NCBI GenBank assembly: GCA_009823505.1
Contig: VZQC01011941.1
Span: 2,130,451 to 2,194,450 of the forward strand
Reading direction: 5' to 3'
DNA: 64,000 nucleotides
From: Rhizomys pruinosus
Lineage: Eukaryota > Chordata > Mammalia > Rodentia > Spalacidae
Part shown: in pieces, positions 13,390-27,100 of the stretch
Position numbering within the stretch: the first letter of the stretch is position 1
How the letters are laid out: every line of letters begins with the position of its first letter
Position numbers and translations under genes: made by a program
The notes under the pieces: generated by a model
The model's input: only the letters and a program-made list of their open reading frames with translations
Told to the model about the DNA's origin: nothing
Database searches by the model: none

Positions 13390-13536
13390 GCTGAGCATGG
13401 TGGCCCCTGCCTTTAATCCCAGGCACTTGAAGGGCAGAAGTGGGCAGATCTCTGTGAGTTCCAGGCTAGCCTGGTCTACAGAGGGACACCAGCCAGGCGA
13501 GGACTAAAGGGAGACCACCTGTTCTCAAAAAGGAAC
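13390..13536 (+). mobile_element. B1 SINE, sense
   Basis: This starts at GCTGAGCATGGTGGC and continues with CTGCCTTTAATCCCAG, GTGGGCAGATCTCTGTGAG, TTCCAGGCTAGCCTGGTC and TACAGAGGGACACCAGCC, ending near CTGTTCTCAAAAAGG. The right half is more diverged than the left. A T-run of the preceding region (13357-13373) separates it from the antisense B1. Confidence 0.88.
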
Positions 13537-13560
13537 CCCCCACCAAATACACACATATTA

Positions 13561-13702
13561 GGCAGGTGCAGTGGCAACACCACTTAATCTTAGTACTTGG
13601 GGGGCAGAAGTAAGCCTATGTCTGAGAGATCAAGGCCACCTTGGTCCACATACCAAGTTATAGGCCACTTGTTGCTACAGGGAGATCCTGTCTCAAAAAG
13701 AC
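13561..13702 (+). mobile_element. B1 SINE, sense, diverged
   Basis: Landmarks are GGCAGGTGCAGTGGC, ACTTAATCTTAGTACTTGG, AGATCAAGGCCACCTTGGTC, and GATCCTGTCTCAAAAAG at the 3' end. Divergence from B1 consensus is higher than in the neighbouring copies, including loss of the usual CTGTGAGTTC block. It is followed by a short (AC)n tract near 13715-13725 and about 130 bp of unassigned AT-rich DNA before the next SINE. Confidence 0.75.
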
Positions 13703-13860
13703 TAAATAAGTAAACACACACACATGTATGTATGCACCACATGCTTAGCCACAAAAACAGATACTTAGAAAACTTTTCATTATAGAGAAAAATTACAAAA
13801 ATCCTGAACCTCATGCAAGACTATACCATAAAGCCACATACCTAGTCCTTTTTACAATAT

Positions 13861-14081
13861 TTATCTATTATTTTTATTTTTATTTTATGTGTATGAGTAT
13901 ATTGCCAGTATGTAAGTCCACCCATGTCATGCACTGTCCAAAGAGGTCAGAAGAGGGCATCGAATTCCCCTGGTACGACAGTTACACAGACAGTTGTTAG
14001 CTGCCATGTGGGTGTTGGGAATCAAACCCAGGTCCATGAAAATAGCCATTGCTCTTATCCCCTTGAGCCACCCCCAGCCCC
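13861..14081 (-). mobile_element. B3 SINE (B2/B3 group), antisense, near full length
   Basis: Plus-strand text shows TTTTATGTGTATGAGTAT, AGAGGTCAGAAGAGGGCATC, TTCCCCTGGTACGACAG, AGCTGCCATGTGGGTG, GGGAATCAAACCCAGGTCC, CATTGCTCTTATCC and TTGAGCCACCCCCAGCCCC, the reverse complement of a B3 element from tail to tRNA-like head. The antisense B box (GGAATCAAACCC) and A-box region are recognisable. B3 is a Pol III-type tRNA-derived SINE found in muroid rodents. Confidence 0.85.
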
Positions 14082-14106
14082 ATCTCTCTTCTCTGTTTTT
14101 AAAATT

Positions 14107-14254
14107 TTTTAATTTTATTTTTTAGTGTATGATGTACTGTCTGTGTGTAGGTTTGTGCAACTGTGTTGTGCAGGCCCACGGAGGTCAGAAAAGGGGTTCA
14201 GATTCCCCTGGGAATGGAGTTCTGGAATTGAGTTACAGATGGTTCTCAGCCACC
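14107..14254 (-). mobile_element. B3 SINE, antisense, lacking its tRNA-like head
   Basis: The tail half is present: ATTTTTTAGTGTATGATG, CCACGGAGGTCAGAAAAGG, TTCCCCTGGGAATGGAG, GAGTTACAGATGGTTCTCAG. The match stops at CAGCCACCAC, and satellite begins at once (TAGAATGGGAATGCAG). The tRNA-derived head with its A and B boxes is therefore missing, cut exactly at the satellite boundary. This may be a recombination point between the SINE cluster and the array. Confidence 0.82.
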
Positions 14255-14256
14255 AC

Positions 14257-17200
14257 TAGAATGGGAATGCAGTCCATAAAGTACATCACAAAAAACATCA
14301 CTGGTGCTGAGCACATAATGGACATCACACAAAACTAGAATGGGGCACACCACAAATAATGTACATCACACAACTAGAATGGTGCATGCAGCATGTAATG
14401 TACATCATACACAACTGGAATGGGGCTCACTATATAGTGTACATCACACCCAACTAGAATGGGGCACGCAGTCCATAAAGTACATCACAAACAACGTGAA
14501 TGTGACCCAGCACATAATAGACATAACAAAAATATAGAATGGGGCACACCACACATAATGTACATCACACACAACTTTGAATGGGGCATGCAGCACATAA
14601 TGTACATCACACACAACTAGAATGGGCTACGCAGCACATAATGTACATCACACACAACTAGAATGGGCCTCAGCACATAAGTACACACATCAAACCTAGA
14701 AAATGGGGCATGCAACACAAAATGAACATCACACACAAATAGAATCGGGCACACAGCACATAATGTACATCACACACAACTAGAATGGTGCATTGCAGCA
14801 CATAGTGTATATCACTCTCAACTGGAACTGAAGGTCAGCACATAATTTATATCACACTAAACTACTAGAACGGGGCTCAGTACTTAATGTATATCACACA
14901 CTAATATAATGGGGAGTGCAGCATATAATGTACATCACAAACAACAAGAATGGGTCTCAGGACAAAATGTTCCTCACACACAACTAAAATGGGACTGGGT
15001 CAGAACCATAATGTTACATCACACACCAACTTGATAGGACAGACGCAGTCCATAATGAACATCACACACAACTAGGGGAATGGGGATGCATGCAGTATAA
15101 TGTACATCACACACAACTGGATATGGGGGCTCAGAACATGATGTAACATCCCACACAACTAGAATGGTTTGCAGCACATAATGTACATAATGTACATCAC
15201 AGAGAACTAGAATTGGGGCTCAGCACATAATGTTAATCACACACAACTAGAATGGGGCGACTGCACCGTAATGTGTATAACACACCAACTGAATGAGGCT
15301 CAGAAAACAAATGTACATCACACACAACTAGAATGGTGTGCAGCACATAATGTACAACACTCACAACTAAAACGGTGCTCAGCACATAATGTACATCACT
15401 CACAATTAGAATGGGGCGCACAGCACGTAATGTTTATCACACACAACTGGAATGGGGTCATTACATAATGAACATCACACACAAATAGAATGGGGTGCGC
15501 AGCACATAATGTATATCATACACAACGAGAATGGCGAGCAGCACATAATATACATCACACACAACTAGAAAGGGTGCCAGCAGTACCTAATGACATTCAC
15601 ACCAAGTAGAATGGGTTCAGCACATAATGTACGTCATGCAAAACTACAATGGGCTCAGTACATATATGTACATCATCAGAACATGGGGCAACGATAAAAT
15701 CACTAAACATGAAGGAGCTCAGCACAGTAATGTACATCACAAACTACTAGAATTGGGGTGCTCGTATATAATGTACATCAAAACTCAACCAGAAGGGGCT
15801 CAGAATATTGGTACATCACACAGTAGACAGAATAGGAGAAGGGGGTTGTAGCAATTATGCAATCACAACACAACTTAGAATGGGGCTCATCACAGTAATG
15901 TTATCACACAAAATAGAATGGTGGCATAGTCATTTGATTATCACACCACGAACTAGAAATTGGCCAGTGCATGATAAATGTACATCACAAACTAGAATGG
16001 GGCTCAGCACATAATGTACATCACACACTAGAATGGGCTCAGCACATAATGTACATCACAAACAACTAGAATGGGGCTCAGTACATAATATACATCACAC
16101 TCAACTAGGATGGGGCACACAGTACATATTTTACATCAAACACAACTAGAAGGGGCATGGAGTACATAGTGTACATCACACAATTAGAATGGGGTATGCA
16201 ACACAAAATGAACATCACACACAAATAGAATGTGAGCACAAAGCTCATAATGTACATCACACACAACTAGAATTGTGCGCGCAGCACATAGTGTATATCA
16301 CTCTCAACTAGAATGGAGCTCAGCACATAATTTACATCCATCACAAACAGAATGTGGCTCAGACATAATGTATATCACACACTAATAGAATTGGGAGTGC
16401 AGCACTTATTGTACATCACAAACAACAGAATTGGTCTCAGTACAAAATGTTCTTTACACACAACAAGTTAGAATGAGGCATGCAGTATAATAATGTACAT
16501 CACACACAATTGAATGGAGAGAGGGCACAACATAATGTACATCAGAAACAACTTGAATGGGGCTCAGAAAATGATGTACATCACACACAACTAGAATGGT
16601 GCGCAGCACATAATGTACATCACTCACAACTAGAATGGGGCACACAGCACGTAATGTATATCACACACAACTGGAATGGGGCTCAGTACATAATGAACAT
16701 CACACACAACGAGAATGCGGCACGCAGTACATAACGTATATCACACACAACTAGAATGGCGAGCAGCACATAATGTACATCACACAACAACAAAGGAGTG
16801 AACAGTACCTAATGTACATCACAAAAGTAGAATGTAGCTACACACATAATGTACATCACACAAAACTAGGATGAAGCAGCTCAAGTACATAATGTACATC
16901 ACACCAAAACTATAATGGGGCTCAGCACATAATGTTACTCACAAACAACTAGAATGCGGAGTGCAGCACATAATGATACATCATACATAACCAGGATGGG
17001 GCTCAGTACGTATTGTACATCACACACAACTAGAATGGGGAATACAGCGTGCAGCAAATTTATATTACACACAACTAGAATTGGGGCTCAGCACATAATG
17101 TATATCACAAACAAATAGAATGGTGCTCAGCTCATAATGTACACAACATGCAGCTAGAATTTGGCTTAGTGTATACTGTACATCACACACAACTAGAATG

Positions 17201-19463
17201 GGGCTCAGCACATAATGTACATCACGCAGAACTAGAATGGGACTCAGCACATTTTGTACATCACAAAAAACTGGAATGGGGCTCAGTATATTATATACAT
17301 GACAGTCAACTAGAATGGTGCACGCAGTACATAATGAACATCAAACAAACTTATGAATTGGGGCACGGGTACATAATGTACATCACAACAACTAGAATGG
17401 GGCACACAACACAAAAATGAAACATCACACACAAATAGATGGGACACACAGTACATAAATTACAACACAAACAAACTAGCTAAGGTCTCAGTTACATAAT
17501 ATGCATCACGACAACAACTAGAATTGGGCGGCACAGTTATTATAGATGTACATCACACAACTAGAATCAGATCTCAATCCATAATGTACATCACACAACA
17601 GCATAGAATGGGGATCAGCCACATAGATGTACATCACAAACTACTAGAATGGGGATCAGCACTAATTTACATCACACACAATGAGAATGGGACACACAGC
17701 ACATAATCAACATCACACACCACTAGAATGGGGCACACAGCATATAATCAACATCACACACAACTATAATGGGGCACACAGCACATAATGTACATCAAAC
17801 ACAACTGGAAAGGGGCGTGTAGTACATAACGTATATCACACACAACTAGAATAGTGAGCAGCACATAATGTAAATCACACACAACTAGAATGGTGTGTGC
17901 AGTACATAACGTATACAACACACAAATAGAATGGCGAGCAGCACATTATGTACATCATACACAACTAGAATGGGGTGCACAGAATCTAATGTACATCACA
18001 CAAGTAGAATACAGCTCAGCACTTAATGTACATCACACAAAACTAGAATGGAGCTCAGTACATAATGTACATCACACAAAACTATACTGGGGCTCAGCAC
18101 ATAATGTACATCACAAACAACTAGAATGTACATCACAAAAAACAAGAATGGATCTCAGTAAAAAATGTTCCTCACACACAAATAGAATAGGTCTCAGTAC
18201 ATATTGTACATCACACACAACTAGAATGGGGCGTGGATCAAATAATTCATATCACTCACAACTAGAATGGGGCCTTCAGCCAAATAAATGTACATCACAA
18301 TACCAGTTAGAATGTGCCAAGTAAGATGATTACATCACACACAAAACTAGGAAAGGGGCATTGCAGCACCAAAAAATGTTAGCATCATGCATCAACTTAG
18401 AAACGCGGGCTCAGCACCTAATGTACAATTCCACACACAATAGAATGGGGCTCAGCACATTAATTTACATCACAAACAACTAGAAGGGTGCTCAGAACAT
18501 AATGTACATCCCACAACTAGAATGGGCATTGCAGTACAGTATTTTTCAGTTCAAACACACTTAGAACCGCCGGTTAGAAGTACATAAAGTACATCACAAA
18601 GAACTAGAATGGGGTTCACCACACACAAAATGAACATACACACACAAATAGAATGGCGGCACGGCAGCACATAGGTGTATATCAATCTCAACTAGAATGG
18701 GGCTCAGTACATGTTTTACATCACACACAACTAGAATGTGGGCTCATGTATATAAGTATATCACACACTAATACAATGGGGAGTGCAGCACATAATGTAC
18801 ATCACAAAAAAACAAGAATGGATCTCAGTACAAAATGTTCCTCACACACGACCAACTAGAATGGGGCTCAGGAAATAATGAACATCACAAACAAACAGAA
18901 TGTGGAAGAAGCACAGCACATAATGTAAACCGTTCACACACAACTGGAATGGATTTCAGAACATGATGTACATCCACACACAACTAGAATGGGCTTCAGA
19001 ACATTGAGTGTACTTCACACACAACTAGAATTGGGCTTGCAGGTATATAATCTACATCAAACAAAACCAGAATAAAGATCAGTACATATTGTACATCACA
19101 CACAAATAGAATAGGGTGCACAGAAATAATGAATATCACACACAACTAGAATGGGGCTCAGCACATAATGTACATCACACACAACTTGAATGGAGAGCAC
19201 AGCACATAATGACCATCACACACAACTAGAATGGGGCTCAGTACATAATGTACATCACAAACTACTAGAATGGGGCTCAGTACATAATATACATCACAAA
19301 CAACTAGAAGGGGAGCGCAGTACATAAATGTACATCACACACAACTAAGATGGGGCTCAGTACATAATGTACAACACACTCACACTAGAATGGGGCACGC
19401 AGTACATAAAGGACATCACAAAAAAACAACTACAATGGTCTCAGCACATAATGGACATCACAC
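14257..19463 (+). repeat. 39/41-bp satellite, block III, with moderate indel noise
   Basis: The same monomers continue in plus orientation, but many units carry single-base insertions or deletions (for example around 14680-15120, 15590-15990 and 17360-18900). Cleaner pockets remain at 16020-16130, 17050-17340 and 19100-19330. The indels fall at many different positions in the unit, unlike the whole-monomer changes of block II. Nothing apart from satellite is present. Confidence 0.88.
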
Positions 19464-19765
19464 AAAATAGGAAAGGGGCGGGGCTGGAGGATGGCCTAAG
19501 CGGATTAAGAGTGTCCGACCCTCTTACAGAGACCCGGGTTCAAATCCCAAGCAGCGCCTACATGGCGGCTGAGAACGTCTGTGTACTCGAGGTTTCCAGG
19601 AGAACTCCAGGTTCCAGGGGAATCCGAACCGTCTTTCTGACCTCCGCTGGCATCGCACGACTACGTGGTGCGCCATAGACCTGCATCAGACATTACATTC
19701 ACTTATCACATAAAAAATAATAAATAAGATAAAATAATGGTTAAAAAAAAAAGAAAATAAAGGGC
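19464..19765 (+). mobile_element. B3 SINE inserted into the satellite, with imperfect target-site duplication
   Basis: The SINE starts at GGGGCTGGAGGATGGC (about 19480), with an A-box-like GCGGATTAAGAGT, a B-box-like GGGTTCAAATCCC, TACATGGCGGCTGAGAAC, TCTTTCTGACCTCCGC and TACGTGGTGCGCCATAGAC, and ends in an AT-rich tail with AATAAATAAG. Compared with consensus it has extra bases, matching the noise of the surrounding region. Flanks AAAATAGGAAAGGGGC (19464-19479) and AAAATAAAGGGC (19754-19765) resemble a target-site duplication of satellite sequence. The tRNA-like head is SINE-derived and not a functional tRNA gene. Confidence 0.85.
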
Positions 19766-22700
19766 CACACCACACATAAGTACATCACACAAATCTAGAA
19801 TGGGATGCGCAGCACATAATGTACATCACACACAACTAGAATGGGGCTCAGTACATAATGTACTCCAACAAACTAGATTGGGGGCAAGTGAGTAATAAAG
19901 TACATCACAAAAATATTAGAATTGGCTCAGCACATAATGGACATCACACAAAAATTGAATGGGGCACACCACACATAATAACATCACACACAACTTGATT
20001 GGGGCATGCAGCACATATGTACACATACACAGTTAAGAATGGGGCACACAGTACTTAATGAAAATCACACACAACAAGAATGGGTGTCAGTACATAATGT
20101 ACATCACTAACAACTAGAAATGTCGCAGTACCATAATGCACATCACACACAATCAGAATGTGTCACCGCAGGCACATTAATACAACATCACATATAAACT
20201 AGTATGGGGTGCACAAGTACCATAATAAACATCAAAACACAACTTAAGAATGGGGCTCAGCACCAGTTAATGTGTTGGACATCACACAGAACTAGAATGG
20301 GGCACGCAAGACATAATGAACGATCACACACAACTAGAATGGGGCTCACAAACACAATGTACATCACACAAAATTGGAATGGGGCTCAGCACATAATGTA
20401 CTTCAAAACACAACAACAATGGGGCTCATATAATAATATTTCATTCACACACACAACATCTAGAAGGGGCACCGCATACATAATGTATATCACACACAAC
20501 TAGAACGGGGCTTCAGTACAAATGTACATCACACATTACTAGAATTGGGCTCAGCACAAAATGTACAACACACAATTAGAAAAGGGCTCAGATTATAATG
20601 TACATCACACAAAATGAGAATGGGGCTCAGTACATTATGTACATCTCACACAACTACAAAGGTTCTCACCACATAATGTACATCAAACAAATAGAATGGG
20701 GCCCAGTACATAATGTATATCACAACACAACTAGAATGGGGCTTAGTACATAATTTATATCACACACAACTAGAAAGAGGTACACAGCACATAATGTACA
20801 TCACAGATAACTAGAATGGGGCTGAGCACATGTTTATCACACACAACTAGAATGGGGCTAAGCACATAATGGACATAACATTCAACTAGAAGGTGCGCAA
20901 AGCACATAACGTACATTATACAAAACTAGAATGGAGTGTGCTGTACATAATGAACATCACACACAACTAGTAAGTTGGCCCGCGAGCATCATAATTATTA
21001 TCCATACCCAACTGGAATGGGGTATCGTGCAATATTAAACATCAGTGTACATCACCTACACAACTTAGAATGCGGCTCAAAGCACATTACATGTACAATC
21101 ACAGATCCCCAAATTGAATGTGGGGTTGATCAGCACATAATTTACATCACACACAACTAGAACAGGGATCACTACATAATTTACAACACACATGATTAGA
21201 ATGGGCCTCAGGATATCATGTACATCACACACAACTACAATGGGGCTCAGCACATAATGTACATCGCACACAACTAGAATGGGGCTCAGCACATAATGTA
21301 CATCGCAGTCAATTAGAATGGGGCTCAGTACATAATGGATAACACTCACAACTACAATGGGGCACGCAGCACCTAATGCACATCACACACAACTAGAATG
21401 GGGCACGCAGTACATACAAAGAACATCACACACTAGAATGGGGCTCAGCACATAATGTACATCACACAGAACTAGAAAGAGGCGCACAGTACATAATGTA
21501 CATCACATACAATTAGAACAGGGCTCAGTACGTAATGTACATCCCACACACTAGAATGGGGCTCGCAGCACATAATGTACATCACACACAACTAGAATGG
21601 GTCTCAGCATTTAATGAACATCACGCACAACTAGAATGGGGCTCAGCACATAATGTACATCACACGCAACTAGTAAGGGGCACGGAGTACATAATGAACA
21701 TCACACACAACTAGAATGGGGGCATGATCACATAATGAACATCACAAACAACTAGAATGGGGCACGCAGTACATATTTTACACCAAACACCACTAGAATG
21801 GGGCGTGCTGTACATAATGTACATCACAAACAGCTAGAATGGGGCAAGCAGCACATAATGAACATCACACACAAATAGAATGGGGCACGCAGCACATAAT
21901 GAATATCACATACAAATTGAATGGGATGCACAGTACCTAATGTACATCACACAAGGAGAATGCAGCTCAGCACATAATGTACATCACACAAAACAAGAAT
22001 GGGGCTCAGTACATAACGTACATCACACAAAACTAGAATGGGGCTCTGCACATAATGTACATCACAAACCAACTAGAATGGGCTCAATAAATAATGTTAC
22101 ATCAAACACAACCAGAATGAGGCTAATACATATTGTACATCACACTACTAGAATGGAAGCACAGCAAATAATGAATATAACAAACAACTAGAATGAGGCC
22201 CGCACATAAGGTACCACACAAAACCATGAATATGACACAAATATTAATTGACAACTAGAATGGGGCGTGGAGCACAAAATGTACATCATACACAACTAGA
22301 ATGGGGCTCAGCCAATAAAGTACATCACACACAAACTAGAAATTGGCGGTCTCAGCACATAATGTATCATACCACAAACAACTAGAATGGTGCTCAGTAC
22401 ATAATATACATCACAATCAACTAGAATAGGGCATGCAACAGGACATATAATATACATCACACACTACTAGAATGGGCATGCAGTACATGAAGTACATCAC
22501 AAAAAACTAGAATTGGGCTCAGTATATAATGGACATCACACAAAATGGAATGGGGCAATGCGCACATTAAGTTTACATCACAGACAACTAGAATTGGGTG
22601 TTCAGTACATAAGGTACATCACACACTAATAGAATGGGGAGTGCAGCACATAATGTATATCACACACAACAAGAATTGGTCTCAGTACATAATGTTCTTC

Positions 22701-24100
22701 ACACACAACTATAATTGGGCTCAGCACATAATGTACATCACACACAACTTGGATGGAGAGTGCAGCACATAATGAACATCTCACACAACTAGAATGGGGC
22801 TCAGCACATAATGAACACCACACACAACTAGAATGGGGTGCAGCACATAATGTACATCACACACAACTAGAATGGGGCACGCAAGCAAATAATGTACATC
22901 ACACAACAACTAGAATGTGGCTCAACACATAATGTACAACACACAAAACTTTGAATGGAGGAGCTCAGCGCGTAACGTACATCACAAACAAATTTAATGG
23001 GGCTCAGCACATAACATACATCATACGCAATTAGAATGGGGTGCACAGCACTTAATGTATATCACACACAATTGGAACGGGGCTCAGTACATAAAGTACT
23101 CACACACAACTATAATTGGTCTCAGCACATAATGTACATGACACACAACCTTAGAATGGCGGCTTCAGTACATAATGTACATCAAAGACAATTAGACTGG
23201 GGCTCAGTACATAATGGGCATCACACACAACTGCCAAATGGGTTTGCTCAGCACCCAATGTACATCACACACAACTAGAATGGGGCACGTGTACATAAAA
23301 TGAACATCACACACAACTAGAATGGGGAACACAGCACATAAAATGAACTTCACACACAACTAGATGGGGCTTAGAACATGATGTACATCAACACAAAACT
23401 AGAATGGGCTTCAGGACATAATATACATCAAAACCAACTAGAACGGGGCTCAGCACAAAACGTACATCACACACACAACTAGAATGGGGCACGCAGCAAG
23501 TAATGAATATCACACAACTAGAGTGGGCCTCAGCACATAATGTACATCACACACAATTTGATTGGAGAGTACAGCACATAATGAACATCACACACAACTA
23601 GAATGGGGCTCAACACATAATGTACATCACAAACAACTAGAATGGGAAGCGCAGCATGTAATGTACATCACACCCGACTAGAATGTGACTCAGCACATAA
23701 TGTATACATCTCAACAACTACAGTGGGGCTCAGCATATAATGTAAATCACACACAAACTAGAATGGGGCCAGCAGTTCATATGGTACATCAAACACATCT
23801 AAAATGGGGCTCAGCACATAATCGACATCACACAAAAAAGGAATGGGGCACACCACACATAATTACATCACCACACATTTAAATGGGGCGTTGCAGCAAT
23901 TAATCTAACATCACACACAACTTAATTTGGCTGTGCAGCAATTTAATAGTACATTCACACACAACTAGAATGGGCTCCAGCACACATAATTCACACACAC
24001 ACAAAGAAAATGGGGTTCAGAGGTTTAATGTACCTCACAAAATAATAAGAATGGGGAGCGCATTACATAATACACATCACACAAAACAAGAATGGGTCTC
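19766..24100 (+). repeat. 39/41-bp satellite, block IV, with indel noise
   Basis: Plus-oriented monomers resume with the CACACCACACATAA variant, the continuation of the unit split by the B3. Quality alternates: 21360-22060 and 22600-22900 are fairly clean, while 20150-20520 and 22060-22600 contain many short insertions. No other element is seen. Confidence 0.87.
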
Positions 24101-27100
24101 AGTACATAATGTTCCTCAAACACAACTAGAAATGGGGGCTCACGCCACATAATGTACATCACACACAACTTCGAGCACAGCATATAATGAACATGACACA
24201 CAAACTAGAATGGGGCTCAGCACATAATGAAACTCACACAAAACTTAGAAGGGGCTCAGATCATATAACTGTACAATCGAAACAATTTTAGAATTGGGGC
24301 TCAGATACAGTAGTACCATCACCACACAACATAGTAAATGGACGCGGCATGCAGCCAAATAGAATGAATATTCACCACACAACAGAAGGTCAGCACCTAA
24401 TGTATATCACAAACAAATTGAATGGAGAGCAAAGCAAATAAATGAATATCACACACAATTAGAATGGGGCTCGCCATAAATGTATATCACACACAATTAG
24501 AACGGGGCGCACCGCGCATAATATACATGACACACAACTCCGGAATGGGCTCGTAATTAATGTAATATCACACACAAGTAGAAGGGGCCTCAGGACATAA
24601 TGTAAATCACCACACATCCTTAGAATGGGTTTTCAGACACATAAAAACGACAATTCACCACACAACTAAGAATGGGCTCAGCACATATAATGTACATTCC
24701 ACCACACAATAGACTGGGGCCTAAGTACATAATGGACATTCACTCACAACTACAAATGGGGTGCACAGGCTACTTAATGAACACAACGCACAACATAAAT
24801 GGAGCTCAGCACATAATGGAAATCAAACACAACTAGAATAGTGCTCAGAACATGATGTACATAACAAACAACTAAAATCGTGCCACTATATAATTACATC
24901 AAACCACAATTAGAGTGGGGCTCCAGTACATATGTACATCTACACAACTAGAATGAGGGAAAAGCAGCACTAAATGAAACATCACACACAACTAGAATTG
25001 GGGCTCAGCACATAATGTATACAATGCACACAGAAGCCACTTACAATGGGGCTCAGCATATAATGTACATCTCACAGAATTAGAATGGGACTCAGTACAT
25101 AATGTACAGCACACACAACTAGAATGGGGCTCAGCATATAAGGTACATCACACAAAACTAGAATTAGGCTCAATAAAAATATACATTACACACAACAAGA
25201 ATGGTGTGCACAGCATAATGGACATCACACACTACTAGAATGGGGTGCTCAGCAACATAATGACGAGTCACACAGCAAGTAATGGGGCTCAGCACATAAT
25301 GGGCATCACAAACAACTAGAATGTGGCTCAGTACATAATATACACACAATCAACTAGAATGGGGTGCGCAGTACATAATGAAGATCACACACAACTAGAA
25401 TGTGGTGTGCAGCACATAATGAACACCACACACATCTAGAATGGGGCAAGCAGCACATAATGAACATCACACACAAATAGAATGGTGGTACGTAGGCGCA
25501 TAACTGTAATCACACAGAAACTATAATAGGTCTCTCAGTACATAATTACATTAACACCAACTAGAATGTTTTATGCACAGTATATAATGTACATCACACA
25601 CAACTAGAATGAGGTGCGCAATACATAATGTACATCACACACAACTAGAATGGGGAATACAGCACATAATGTACATACACACAACTAGAATGGGTCACAG
25701 CACATAATGTACATCATACACAACCTGAATGGGGCTCAGCACTAAGGTACATCACACACAACTTAGTAAGAGCCCCACACTAAGTACATTAATAGTAACA
25801 GTCACACTCATACTAGAAGGGGACACAGCTCACATAATGTACATACACATACACACAGAATGGGGCACGCAGTACAAATGTGATATACACACAAACACTA
25901 CAATGCTTTCACGAATGTAGAGCAGCATAGAATGTACATCACACGATACAGAAATGGGATGCACAAGCACCTAATATACATCAAGATAAGTGAATGAGCC
26001 TCAGCACATAATTCACCTTCACAACAAATTAGAATGGGCCTCGAGTACGATAAATGTACACACACAACAATAAAACTAGGAATGCGCCTCAGCACATAAA
26101 GTCGCAAACACAAAAAAAACTACGAATGTGGCTCGTATGATGATGTACATCAAAGCAAAACCAGAAGTGAGGGCTGCAGTACATAATGACGATTACACAT
26201 CAACTAGAATGGGACTCAGAGACAAGATGTAACATACTAACAGAAATAGAATAAGTGCGCGCAGCTAGTGACATAATTGTACACTCTCCACACACAATTA
26301 TGTCATAGAATTCAACCATCTCGCAGCACATAATCAACACTCACACACAACTAGAATTTGGGCAAAAACAGTTACCAATGTACACTAACAACAAACTATA
26401 AAGGGGCTGCAGTATTAATGTAATTGCCACAAGCAAAAGTAGAGTGGGGAGTGCCACACGCATAACTTACATCAAGCCAACTAGAATTCGGGTCTCCAGC
26501 ACATAAGGTACATTCGGCACCCCAGACATGGGACCAACGAGACTAGCCACTTTGCATCACAACAACTAAGAATGTGGGCTCGCTTTAAGTATATACAAGC
26601 ACTAGCTACAATATGGTAATTAATCAAACAAATACCTGAGAATGGGCTCTAGTCATAGTCATTACAATATACTATCACAACTTCAGACTACAGGAGTGGC
26701 TAGTGTACATAAGGACATCAACAGCGACAGTAACTAGAATGGAATCAGCTCAAATGCGAGCAATTCACATGCATACCTTAGACATATTGGTGCCAGCTAG
26801 TTAGTATAATGGTACGATCACACACTCAACCTAAGAATGGGGGTGGGAAATCGCACCTTATTAATCGTACATCAACAACGAACTTGAGAAAAGTTGGGCG
26901 ACACAAGTAATAATGTGTAACGAATCACTACAGCATACTAGAAATGGGGTCTCCTCCGACTATCATTAATTGATACTATCACGACGATCAAAAACACATG
27001 TAATGTGAGCGTCAGACACATACGGGTGACCATCACACTACATATATTTTAGTAGAGGGGCGTATCTAGGCACCATACGTTAACACTCACTACACATACC

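Noticed and set aside
19480..19560. tRNA gene, from an A-box-like and a GGGTTCAAATCCC B-box-like sequence
   Set aside because: The head is followed by B3 body and AT-rich tail; no convincing cloverleaf can be read, and this is the tRNA-derived part of a SINE.
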